A stretch of DNA of 64,000 nucleotides from NCBI RefSeq assembly GCF_005938125.1, contig NZ_VCQN01000001.1:434001-498000 (forward strand), in the 5' to 3' direction. This stretch comes from Bacillus sp. BHET2. GTDB taxonomy: Bacteria > Bacillota > Bacilli > Bacillales > Bacillaceae_B. Position 1 is the stretch's first letter, and every line of letters begins with the position of its first letter. The translations under genes were made by a program, and so were the position numbers. Below the pieces are notes generated by a model that was not told where the DNA came from, ran no database searches, and was given only the letters and a program-made list of their open reading frames with translations. This document shows positions 7,278 through 13,997 of the stretch, piece after piece.

Positions 7278-7397
7278 GTCTTTATTCTTGAATATAAAAC
7301 GATAGCCAGAGAATATGAATCATTCGCATTCTACTTCAATGAATTATACTCGTATTAAACGTATGGAACTAACGGTTACTAAAAAAGGGGGCTAATA

Positions 7398-7856
7398 ATG
7401 AAAATATTATCTGCGTGTATGATGATAGGGATACTGTTCATGGCAGGGTGTTCTATTCAAGAAAAGGTAGACCAATACACGATGAAGGAATCAGCTGAAA
7501 ACGGAGACACATTGGTGAATGAAGAAGGGAAGGTTGAAAATCTCGAAAAACTTCTGCGTTTTATTAACCAGGTAGAGGAGAAGGAGAAGTCAGATTTGGT
7601 CGTTTCTAACTTTTCGAACGATCAAATAAGTATGAATGAATTGACCTATGATGGCCAGTCGATATTTTATGTATTAAAGAGTGGATCAGGAGAAGAAAAA
7701 AGTAAGTCTACATGCGGTGCCATAGAAGAAAAAAGTGGCTTTATTTCTTTACAGGCATGTGAAGGCGAAGAATCTGCAATCGGTCTGGTTCAAGTTTCGG
7801 AATATGAAATCAACAAAGTCAAGGCTTCCATGAAGAATGAAAAGCATCCTGAATAA
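7398..7856 (+). CDS. DUF4362-like lipoprotein
   Basis: A 152-residue lipoprotein: MKILSACMM, a hydrophobic core, and the lipobox MAGC at about residues 15-18. The mature part has NGDTLVNEEGKVENLEKLLRFINQV, then YDGQSIFYVLKSG and two cysteines (STCGAIE and QACEGE). This order matches DUF4362 proteins, small Bacillus lipoproteins of unknown function. It is preceded by GGGGGCTAAT and stands alone. Surface location is inferred from the lipobox. Confidence 0.65.
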   Translation: MKILSACMMIGILFMAGCSIQEKVDQYTMKESAENGDTLVNEEGKVENLEKLLRFINQVEEKEKSDLVVSNFSNDQISMNELTYDGQSIFYVLKSGSGEEKSKSTCGAIEEKSGFISLQACEGEESAIGLVQVSEYEINKVKASMKNEKHPE

Positions 7857-7941
7857 TAGGTGCTTTTTATTTTGTCATTTAGAAGGAATTTCTTCAATTT
7901 TAACGAATGATGTTATGTAGTCATAGGTCTAGGAGGTTTTT

Positions 7942-8850
7942 ATGGATGCAAAGGAAGGAAGGATAGGAGAGCAAATCAAGGAACTTAGAAAGCATTTCGG
8001 AATCTCACAACAGGAGCTCTGCAGGGATATCTGCAGTCAATCATTTATAAGCAGGATTGAAAGTGGTGACCTTTCTCCGTCGGCACACCTTCTGTATCGA
8101 ATATCCATGAGACTGGGAATCGACATGAATTTCTTTCTTGAAAGTGTCTATGTAACCAGAATGGATTATGTTCAGGAGGTTTTGTTGCAATTAAGCGAGG
8201 CCTTAAAGAAGAAAAAGTTTCTGCAGATTAAAGAGTTAGTTGATTATGAGAGAGATAATCCCCTTTTTAAACACGGTCGACATAAGCAGACTCTGTTGTG
8301 GTACGAAGCAATCTATTTATATAAAGTCCAAGAGGATTTTGATCAAGCCCTTATGCACTTGGATGAGGCTCTCTCTATGAAACAAACCACGTTGAAAAGC
8401 TATTCTGAGAGAGACATCGAAATATGCTTGACCAAGGCCAATATTTATACTGAATTAAGAGATTTTGATTATGCCATTCCCTTATTTAAAGATATCTTGA
8501 CGTGTTTAAATCAGTTGCCTGTTATGCGCGATAAAGTGCTATTAATCAAGCTGTATTACAATTATTCCCGTGCATTGTACTTAAATGGAAATCTTGGGGA
8601 ATCTATACGCTATGCGAAAAAGGGGATCCAACAGTGTAATGAGTATAGAATTCTTTATGGCATGGGGGAGTTATATTTTCAAATCGGGATGGTGCATCGA
8701 GATCGATCAGAACACGATCTTTCACTTAACGCTTATGAAAAAGTGAAGATGGTTTCGCAACTGGTGGAGGATGAATCGCTCATAATGATGACAGCAGCAC
8801 AAATGGAAACCGTGGAACAAAGCCTTAAAGCTAAATGTTCAAATAATTAA
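7942..8850 (+). CDS. RNPP (PlcR-like) helix-turn-helix/TPR regulator
   Basis: A 302-residue protein with an N-terminal XRE-type HTH (about 8-62; ISQQELCRDICSQSFISRIESGDLSPS). A C-terminal array of TPR-like helical repeats follows (about 70-290; repeats of LWYEAIYLYKVQEDFDQALMHLDEAL type). This is the architecture of PlcR/NprR-type regulators, which bind a reimported signalling peptide in the TPR groove. AGGAGG precedes the ATG. PlcR-type regulators usually have their peptide gene directly downstream; a candidate lies at 8921-9040. Targets cannot be told from this window. Confidence 0.8.
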   Translation: MDAKEGRIGEQIKELRKHFGISQQELCRDICSQSFISRIESGDLSPSAHLLYRISMRLGIDMNFFLESVYVTRMDYVQEVLLQLSEALKKKKFLQIKELVDYERDNPLFKHGRHKQTLLWYEAIYLYKVQEDFDQALMHLDEALSMKQTTLKSYSERDIEICLTKANIYTELRDFDYAIPLFKDILTCLNQLPVMRDKVLLIKLYYNYSRALYLNGNLGESIRYAKKGIQQCNEYRILYGMGELYFQIGMVHRDRSEHDLSLNAYEKVKMVSQLVEDESLIMMTAAQMETVEQSLKAKCSNN

Positions 8851-8920
8851 GCTTGACACTCTTTATTGTAGTTAGTGGGTGATGATCAAGAAAAAGAGCA
8901 GGGAGTGGTGAAGAAATTAA

Positions 8921-9040
8921 ATGCGACCTATAAAAGGTGCTATTTCTAACAAAGTGGTGTTTCTACTCATATTCGGCACCGTTCAGAAAGTATTCAAACA
9001 GGTGGATAGAAAAAGGCATTGCGCTCAGCAATGCCTTTAA
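8921..9040 (+). CDS. Candidate signalling-peptide precursor downstream of the RNPP regulator
   Basis: A 39-codon ORF with a basic N-terminus (MRPIKGAISNK), a hydrophobic segment (VVFLLIFGTV) and a hydrophilic Cys-containing C-terminus. This is the general layout of exported Phr/PapR-like precursors, and the position is right. Against it, the ribosome binding site (GGTGA) is weak and the last codons form one arm of the terminator at 9012-9038. No known peptide signature is seen. Confidence 0.3.
   Translation: MRPIKGAISNKVVFLLIFGTVQKVFKQVDRKRHCAQQCL
9012..9038 (-). terminator. Terminator for the small gene at 9053-9244
   Basis: AAAGGCATTGC (9012-9022) pairs with GCAATGCCTTT (9028-9038). On the minus strand it is followed by a T tract; on the plus strand the tail is poor. 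Confidence 0.65.
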
Positions 9041-9052
9041 AAAACAATTCTT

Positions 9053-9244
9053 TCACCTTCCACCTGTCCAGAACTTCAATTGATTGGATTGACCTCGACA
9101 GTATGCGTCATACCCCTCGCTCTTATGGGTGTCGTAGCAATCTCCCTTGAGAAACCCTTGGGAGAAATACGTCTCTTTAATGCTCCCCACAATGACAACG
9201 CCCAGCATAAACGAGAAGGGAATCAGAACGAATAACCAAACCAA
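9053..9244 (-). CDS. Small single-span membrane protein
   Basis: A 63-residue protein starting at a TTG (complement of 9242-9244), chosen because AAGGAGG sits 8 nt upstream. The ORF can be extended to 9403, but without a ribosome binding site. It has one hydrophobic segment (VWLFVLIPFSFMLGVVIV) followed by a soluble tail with two cysteines (GDCYDTHKSEGYDAYCRGQ) that could form a disulfide outside the cell. No family is recognised. Confidence 0.5.
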   Translation of the reverse strand: MVWLFVLIPFSFMLGVVIVGSIKETYFSQGFLKGDCYDTHKSEGYDAYCRGQSNQLKFWTGGR

Positions 9245-9487
9245 TGACAAAACCTCCTTTATGGCTTTATGAAACAAAAGTAGGTGTAGATTCAGCTGCA
9301 GAAGCTTCTCTAACCATTTTACCACCTTTAAATGGAAAAATATACATATATTGTATAGGGAGGGGTCGGTCATACCGTCCCCTGCATAACCCTGAGAACT
9401 CAAGAATATAATCTTAAAGTGTGTTCATAAAACACTATCCAGTGCTTATCTGGTATATAATGAATCTATTAACCTATGGAGGTACAT

Positions 9488-9916
9488 ATGAAACAACAAA
9501 ACTATGAAAATCACAGTAAGATCGATCCGGCATTTCATGTTGGGATTGCCCTATTATCACTCATCACACTCATTTTAACGATTACGTTTTTTGTGAAAAA
9601 TGTGGGTGAGGAGACGTTAATCAGCTTTTTGGTGTTATTCATTGTGTTAACGATGATTCTGATAGGGGTGAAGCTTAGAACGTATGCCCTTCAGGTTCAG
9701 GACCGGGTCATCCGGACGGAGGAAAATTTCCGTTATTATCGTTTAACAGGTGATTCATTGGCTTCTGCATTATCCCTAAAGCAAATCATCGCATTACGAT
9801 TTGCTCCGGATGAAGAATTTCCGGCGTTGGTGGAACGCACATTATCAGAGAACTTAAGCCCGACTGATATTAAAAAAGCAGTGCAAAATTGGCGTGCAGA
9901 TCATCATCGCGTATAA
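9488..9916 (+). CDS. DUF6526-like membrane protein
   Basis: A 142-residue protein with two N-terminal transmembrane segments (about 18-38 and 46-62) and a cytoplasmic C-terminal domain containing QVQDRVIRTEENFRYYRLTG and IIALRFAPDEEFPALVERTL. These motifs fit the DUF6526 family of unknown function. The ATG at 9488 is preferred because the earlier in-frame ATG at 9476 forms part of the GGAGG ribosome binding site. A short terminator at 9929-9958 separates it from the ABC operon. Confidence 0.65.
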   Translation: MKQQNYENHSKIDPAFHVGIALLSLITLILTITFFVKNVGEETLISFLVLFIVLTMILIGVKLRTYALQVQDRVIRTEENFRYYRLTGDSLASALSLKQIIALRFAPDEEFPALVERTLSENLSPTDIKKAVQNWRADHHRV

Positions 9917-9928
9917 ACATCAGAGAAC

Positions 9929-9958
9929 GGACCGCTCGCTCATGGGCGGTCACATTTT
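9929..9958 (+). terminator. Weak terminator after the DUF6526-like gene
   Basis: GACCGC pairs with GCGGTC, followed by ACATTTTTG. Confidence 0.5.
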
Positions 9959-9976
9959 TGTTAAAGGAGGCTCTTT

Positions 9977-10903
9977 ATGCCAAACGAAGTCATGGTCGAT
10001 GTTAAGGATCTTGTGAAAAAATACGGTTCCTTTACGGCAGTGAAGGGTGTCCGCTTCCAGGTGGAGAAGGGTGAGATCTTCGGGCTACTTGGTCCGAACG
10101 GTGCAGGTAAAACGACGACGATCGAAATGCTTGTCGGTCTCAGAAAGCCAGATGAAGGGACGGCAAGTCTAGCAGGCTTTGATGTCCGGAAACAAGTGAA
10201 TAAGGTGAAAGAGGTGATTGGAGTTCAGCTTCAGTCGACCTCGTTATTTGAACTTTTGAAAGTGGAGGAGATTCTCCATTTGTATGCGAGTTTTTATCCG
10301 AGTCATGTGAATATTGATCAATTGATCGAGGATATGCTCCTCACCGAGAAGCGTAAGGACCGGGTCAAGGGACTGTCTGGTGGTCAAAAGCAGAGGTTAG
10401 CGATTGCCCTTGCACTGATCCATGATCCGAATATTGTGTTTCTCGATGAACCAACAACGGGTTTGGATCCACAGGCAAGACGAACGCTTTGGGATATTGT
10501 CCTTCGATTGAAGGAGCGGGGGAAGACAGTGATTCTTTCCACCCACTACATGGATGAAGCTCATGTACTCTGTGACCGCATCGGCATCATGGACCAAGGG
10601 GAGCTGATCGCACTCGATACCCCGGCGAATCTCGTGAAAACCCTCCAGTCGACGAGCACGATCGAATTTCATCTCACCAATCCTCCAGAGCAGGATTGGT
10701 TTATGAGAATGGAAGGAGTCGAGGAAGTGGCCATCAAGGATACATTTGTCCAACTGTATACGGATGAGCTTCAGCTGGCTCTTACTTCCTTGATCCAGTT
10801 GTCGACGGAGCACAATTTAAAAATAGAGGATTTACAGACCCGTCAAGCAACACTAGAGGATGTGTTCATTCATATGACAGGAAGGAGGCTCCGGGAATCA
10901 TGA
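9977..10903 (+). CDS. ABC-2 type exporter, ATP-binding subunit
   Basis: A 308-residue ATPase with Walker A GPNGAGKTTT (about 39-48), Q-loop LQSTSLF, signature LSGGQKQR (about 135), Walker B IVFLDEPTTGLDP (about 155) and H-loop STHYMDEAH. A C-terminal DrrA/CcmA-like extension (about 215-308) is typical of drug or natamycin-type exporters. AAAGGAGG precedes the ATG. It overlaps the permease gene by 4 bp, so the two are translationally coupled. The substrate is unknown; drug or lipid export is an inference from family. Confidence 0.9.
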   Translation: MPNEVMVDVKDLVKKYGSFTAVKGVRFQVEKGEIFGLLGPNGAGKTTTIEMLVGLRKPDEGTASLAGFDVRKQVNKVKEVIGVQLQSTSLFELLKVEEILHLYASFYPSHVNIDQLIEDMLLTEKRKDRVKGLSGGQKQRLAIALALIHDPNIVFLDEPTTGLDPQARRTLWDIVLRLKERGKTVILSTHYMDEAHVLCDRIGIMDQGELIALDTPANLVKTLQSTSTIEFHLTNPPEQDWFMRMEGVEEVAIKDTFVQLYTDELQLALTSLIQLSTEHNLKIEDLQTRQATLEDVFIHMTGRRLRES

Positions 10904-11991
10904 GAGCTTATTGGCAGTTAACACTGGCACAATTACGGATTTTTGGACGGAACAAGCAAGTCCTTTTCTTCACATTACTATTTCCGGTTATTCTGATGGT
11001 GGCGCTGGGGTCATTTGCTGGAGGGGGGAATTCACTCTCTCTGACAGTGGGGATGATAGACAGTGATCAAACTGATGCTTCGAAGGAATTAAAGGAGCTA
11101 TTCTTTCAAAATGAAGGGATCGATGCCTCGAAATATGTGAACGTTAAAGCTGGAAAAGAAGCTGTTGAAAATGGGGATATCCAGCTTCTTATTAACATTC
11201 CTAAAGGATATGAAGACAATCTGAAAGATCGAAATCAGGCTTTTTCCTTGCCTGTATACTTTAATGAGAAAAATCTGACCACGTCAGAACTTGGACTGAC
11301 GGTCGTGAATGGAATCATCGATCAATACAGTAAAGAGCTGGTTGACTACAAGCCCCTTGTGACGGTGGAGAAAATAGGGATCGAAGCACTTAACCTTCGA
11401 TATGTGGATTTTCTCGTTCCAGGGATTGTAGCCATGATGATCATGAGTAATAACATGAACGGGGTGGCCGGACAAATATCCGCATGGCGTGAACGGGGGA
11501 TCCTTCGCAGAATGCAGGGGACGAGGTTGAAGGCTTCTACTTTTATCGCGGCTCAAATCACGGCCCGCTTGATGCTGAACGGAACTCAGGCGTTGCTCGT
11601 CGTTCTGATTGCCAATCTAATTTTTGACATAAATGTAGCCGGTTCCTGGCTTGCGATGATCTTCTTCATCATCCTTGGGACCTTAGCATTCATGTCTCTC
11701 GGATTTATCATTGCCGGACTCGCGAAGAACCCTGAAAGTGCGGGACCTATTGCGGGATTCGTGACGTTTCCGATGTTATTTCTCGGGGGAGTATTTTTCC
11801 CGATCAACAATATGCCGGACATCATTCAGCCGATTGTGAAGGTGCTTCCCATCGCTCATCTGAGTTCGGCGTTGCGGGAGACGATGAATCTCGGAACACC
11901 TTTCTTGGAATTGGGGACGGAGACGCTCATCTTAAGTGCTTGGCTGGTTGGCGGATTTGCTCTGGCCAGTTATGTGTTTAAGTGGGAATAA
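10900..11991 (+). CDS. ABC-2 type exporter, permease subunit
   Basis: A 363-residue membrane protein: one N-terminal transmembrane segment (about 22-42), a large extracytoplasmic domain (about 45-165) and five C-terminal segments (about 170-360). The conserved ABC-2 block MQGTRLKASTFIAAQI and FVTFPMLFLGGVFFPINNMPDIIQPIVKVLPIAHLSSALRE are visible. This is the YhgE/NatB/DrrB-like layout. It overlaps the ATPase gene by ATGA and shares its terminator at 12001-12040. Confidence 0.88.
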   Translation: MRAYWQLTLAQLRIFGRNKQVLFFTLLFPVILMVALGSFAGGGNSLSLTVGMIDSDQTDASKELKELFFQNEGIDASKYVNVKAGKEAVENGDIQLLINIPKGYEDNLKDRNQAFSLPVYFNEKNLTTSELGLTVVNGIIDQYSKELVDYKPLVTVEKIGIEALNLRYVDFLVPGIVAMMIMSNNMNGVAGQISAWRERGILRRMQGTRLKASTFIAAQITARLMLNGTQALLVVLIANLIFDINVAGSWLAMIFFIILGTLAFMSLGFIIAGLAKNPESAGPIAGFVTFPMLFLGGVFFPINNMPDIIQPIVKVLPIAHLSSALRETMNLGTPFLELGTETLILSAWLVGGFALASYVFKWE

Positions 11992-12000
11992 TTTAAAAAG

Positions 12001-12040
12001 AGTCCAATCGAGTCAGTTTAGACCCGATTGGACTTTTTTA
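12001..12040. terminator. Bidirectional terminator
   Basis: AGTCCAATCGAGTC pairs with GACCCGATTGGACT, with T6 on the plus side and AAAAA on the other. It serves the ABC operon and probably the converging hydroxylase gene. Confidence 0.85.
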
Positions 12041-12658
12041 TGCTCGCTTCTCTAAATCCTTTGCCGTTTGACTTGTTTCCACTTCTTTTTCGTCCTTCAG
12101 AGTTCCAAATAATATATCGATAAAAGGGGTGGATACACCGTACCAGTAATTTTCGTTCTTGTAATGATGTAAGGTATGCGTTTTTTTTAGCCACTTCCCG
12201 AATCGTGTTTTCGGTTTGAAAGGTCTATGAGCGACATAGTGCTTCCATTCGTAAACAAAGAACATGAAAAGGACTCCAGTTGCAAAGGCAAGGGTGAATG
12301 TAATTGAGCCGGTCATAAAATAAAACAGGAGACACAGGACGAACAGGTTTGGAGCACTGTACCAGATCGGAAGAAAAAGCAGCTTCAGATCGTTTGGTTT
12401 TTTATGATGGTCATAGTGTAAGCGCTTAATTAAATTCAGTAAAAAAGGATTCTTTGGTGTCTTAATATGAAAGAGAAAGCGGTGGGTGAGGTATTCGCTG
12501 AACATGTAAGCAACGATTCCCACCGCGAAAAATAAGACGCTGAATAGCGATAGTTTCATTGTCATCAAAAAGCCCAGTACGCCAAGGAAAATGACCATCA
12601 TAACCAATATGTCAAAGTGCAAAAAGAAATCCCGATACAATCGATTTTCTTTCATCAT
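12038..12658 (-). CDS. Sterol desaturase / fatty acid hydroxylase family protein
   Basis: A 206-residue membrane protein with four or more hydrophobic segments and the di-iron histidine boxes HRFLFH (about 61), HYDHH (about 81), HYVAHR (about 140) and HTLHHY (about 160). These define the fatty acid hydroxylase superfamily, which hydroxylates or desaturates lipids. It overlaps the upstream GntR regulator gene by 4 bp, so the regulator probably controls this lipid-modifying enzyme. The actual lipid substrate is unknown. Confidence 0.85.
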   Translation of the reverse strand: MMKENRLYRDFFLHFDILVMMVIFLGVLGFLMTMKLSLFSVLFFAVGIVAYMFSEYLTHRFLFHIKTPKNPFLLNLIKRLHYDHHKKPNDLKLLFLPIWYSAPNLFVLCLLFYFMTGSITFTLAFATGVLFMFFVYEWKHYVAHRPFKPKTRFGKWLKKTHTLHHYKNENYWYGVSTPFIDILFGTLKDEKEVETSQTAKDLEKRA

Positions 12659-13344
12659 TCATTGCCCCCATTCATTTTTTGTTTCCAAAGACGTAAGCTG
12701 GTTTCCATCATGTCCCGGATGGTTTGTTCTGCTTTAGGTATATCCCCGTCTAAAATCCATTTCAGAAGCCTGTCGTAATAGTCACGTAAAGCTGCTCGGT
12801 GCGAGGGAGTGGTGAAATATTTTTCCGCCATTCTGATGTATATATCTTTAAAGCTGTTCAAGATCAACAGATAGATGGGATTTGCTGACAGCATGGCAAC
12901 TTGTTGCTGAATATGCCAGTCGAAGTCTGCATACCAATAAGCATCGTCCGTTACGTCTTCAAACGGGACGAAGAGGGAAATGACCTTAAGTCTGTTGTTC
13001 AGAAGGGCATCCCTGAAATAGGTGGGCGTAATCGAGACGCGCAGTTCGAGCATGTGAATGATGAATTCGTCTGGAATCTCATCCTCATGCTGAAGGATCG
13101 TCACGATTGTCATTAAATTCCCATCCCTCCAGTAATCGTTCACTATAGGGGGCATTCCTTTCCGGCTTGTGATCCAGCCATCACGTTCGAGGCGCTGCAG
13201 AGCTTCACGAATGGTGGGGCGTCCCACTTTGTAATAGGCGGCTAATTCCCTTTCCGATTGCAGAGATGCCTGATTCTTCAGGCCACCCCCTAATATGGCA
13301 CGGGAGATGTCGCGGGAGATGATGTCGGATGAACGTTCTTTCAT
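12655..13344 (-). CDS. GntR/FadR-type regulator of the hydroxylase operon
   Basis: A 229-residue protein with an N-terminal winged helix (about 15-75; SERELAAYYKVGRPTIREALQRLERDGWITSRKG) and an all-helical FCD/FadR-like ligand domain (about 85-225). FadR-type members often sense acyl-CoA, which fits the coupled fatty-acid hydroxylase gene. Its own upstream region carries two perfect 13-bp palindromes, which implies autoregulation. AGGAGG lies upstream of the ATG. Confidence 0.85.
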   Translation of the reverse strand: MKERSSDIISRDISRAILGGGLKNQASLQSERELAAYYKVGRPTIREALQRLERDGWITSRKGMPPIVNDYWRDGNLMTIVTILQHEDEIPDEFIIHMLELRVSITPTYFRDALLNNRLKVISLFVPFEDVTDDAYWYADFDWHIQQQVAMLSANPIYLLILNSFKDIYIRMAEKYFTTPSHRAALRDYYDRLLKWILDGDIPKAEQTIRDMMETSLRLWKQKMNGGNE

Positions 13345-13360
13345 TACAAGTACCTCCTGA

Positions 13361-13394
13361 TTGGTAATACCAATTTTATATATGGTAATACCAT
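13361..13394 (-). promoter_or_regulatory. Twin GntR operators
   Basis: TTGGTAATACCAA (13361-13373) and ATGGTAATACCAT (13382-13394) share GGTAATACC. Their centres are 21 bp apart, about two helical turns, so two dimers would bind the same DNA face. They lie directly upstream of the GntR gene. Confidence 0.75.
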
Positions 13395-13480
13395 TATATG
13401 ATTCTATTAAGTATATTTGTCAATAAATTCTGAAAATATTTATCTTCGCTTTATTAATTACACTTATCAATACCTTTCCC

Positions 13481-13509
13481 TTGACTCTAGTTAGTTGACC
13501 CCCTAAACT
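13481..13509 (+). promoter_or_regulatory. Promoter of the MarR/MMPL operon
   Basis: TTGACT (13481-13486), 17 bp, TAAACT (13504-13509). The -10 lies inside the left arm of the inverted repeat, so repressor binding would block it. Confidence 0.55.
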
Positions 13510-13544
13510 ATAAAATAGAATATATAGTTTAGGGGGTCAACTAA
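13491..13544 (+). repeat. Perfect 22-bp inverted repeat, likely double MarR operator
   Basis: The arm 13491-13512 (starting TTAGTTGACCCCC) is the exact reverse complement of 13523-13544, with a 10-bp spacer. Each arm contains an imperfect TAGTT-N9-AACTA dyad of MarR-operator size. The right arm ends at the base before the TTG start and includes the GGGGGTC that would act as ribosome binding site. Confidence 0.8.
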
Positions 13545-13997
13545 TTGGATGAGCGGTTAATTGAAGCTGTCGAGCTGTTTGAGGACGTGATGGTGTTTGG
13601 GACAGAGCGGGTGTTGAAGAATGTGAAGGCAGATGTGTGGCAGGAATATTCACCTGAACAGATTCAGATGCTGAAGCTTGTGAATAAGAACGGTCCGCTT
13701 CCAGCCGGAATGATAGCGGAGCTTCAGTGCGTTCATAAGAGTGCTATCTCCAACCGGCTGAAGAAGCTTGAGGAGAAAAGATTGATAGAAATCGTAAAAT
13801 CTGAGGGTGATCAGCGTTCTAAGCTGGTCGTTTTGACTGAGGAAGGGCGAGGTGTCGTGATGGAGTCGGATCAAGCGGTGTATACCTATATCGAAGCCTT
13901 ATTCGCTGATCAAATGAAAGATGAGGAGCTGGATCAATTTCTGTCGATGTTCCGGAAGATTAAATCAATCTTGAAGTTGGAGGGGGAAAGAAAATGA
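13545..13997 (+). CDS. MarR-family regulator
   Basis: A 150-residue winged-helix protein of MarR type: GPLPAGMIAELQCVHKSAISNRLKKLEEKRLIEIVKSEGDQRSKLVVLTEEGRGV covers the recognition helix and wing. It overlaps the MMPL transporter gene by ATGA, so it is very probably its local repressor. This order (MarR then MMPL) also occurs as ydgG-ydgH in B. subtilis. The start is a TTG at 13545; the nearby ATG is out of frame. The 22-bp inverted repeat covers promoter and ribosome binding site. Confidence 0.85.
   Translation: MDERLIEAVELFEDVMVFGTERVLKNVKADVWQEYSPEQIQMLKLVNKNGPLPAGMIAELQCVHKSAISNRLKKLEEKRLIEIVKSEGDQRSKLVVLTEEGRGVVMESDQAVYTYIEALFADQMKDEELDQFLSMFRKIKSILKLEGERK

Noticed and set aside
9245..9403. 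Longer form of the small minus-strand membrane protein
   Set aside because: No ribosome binding site upstream; the AAGGAGG lies before the TTG at 9244.
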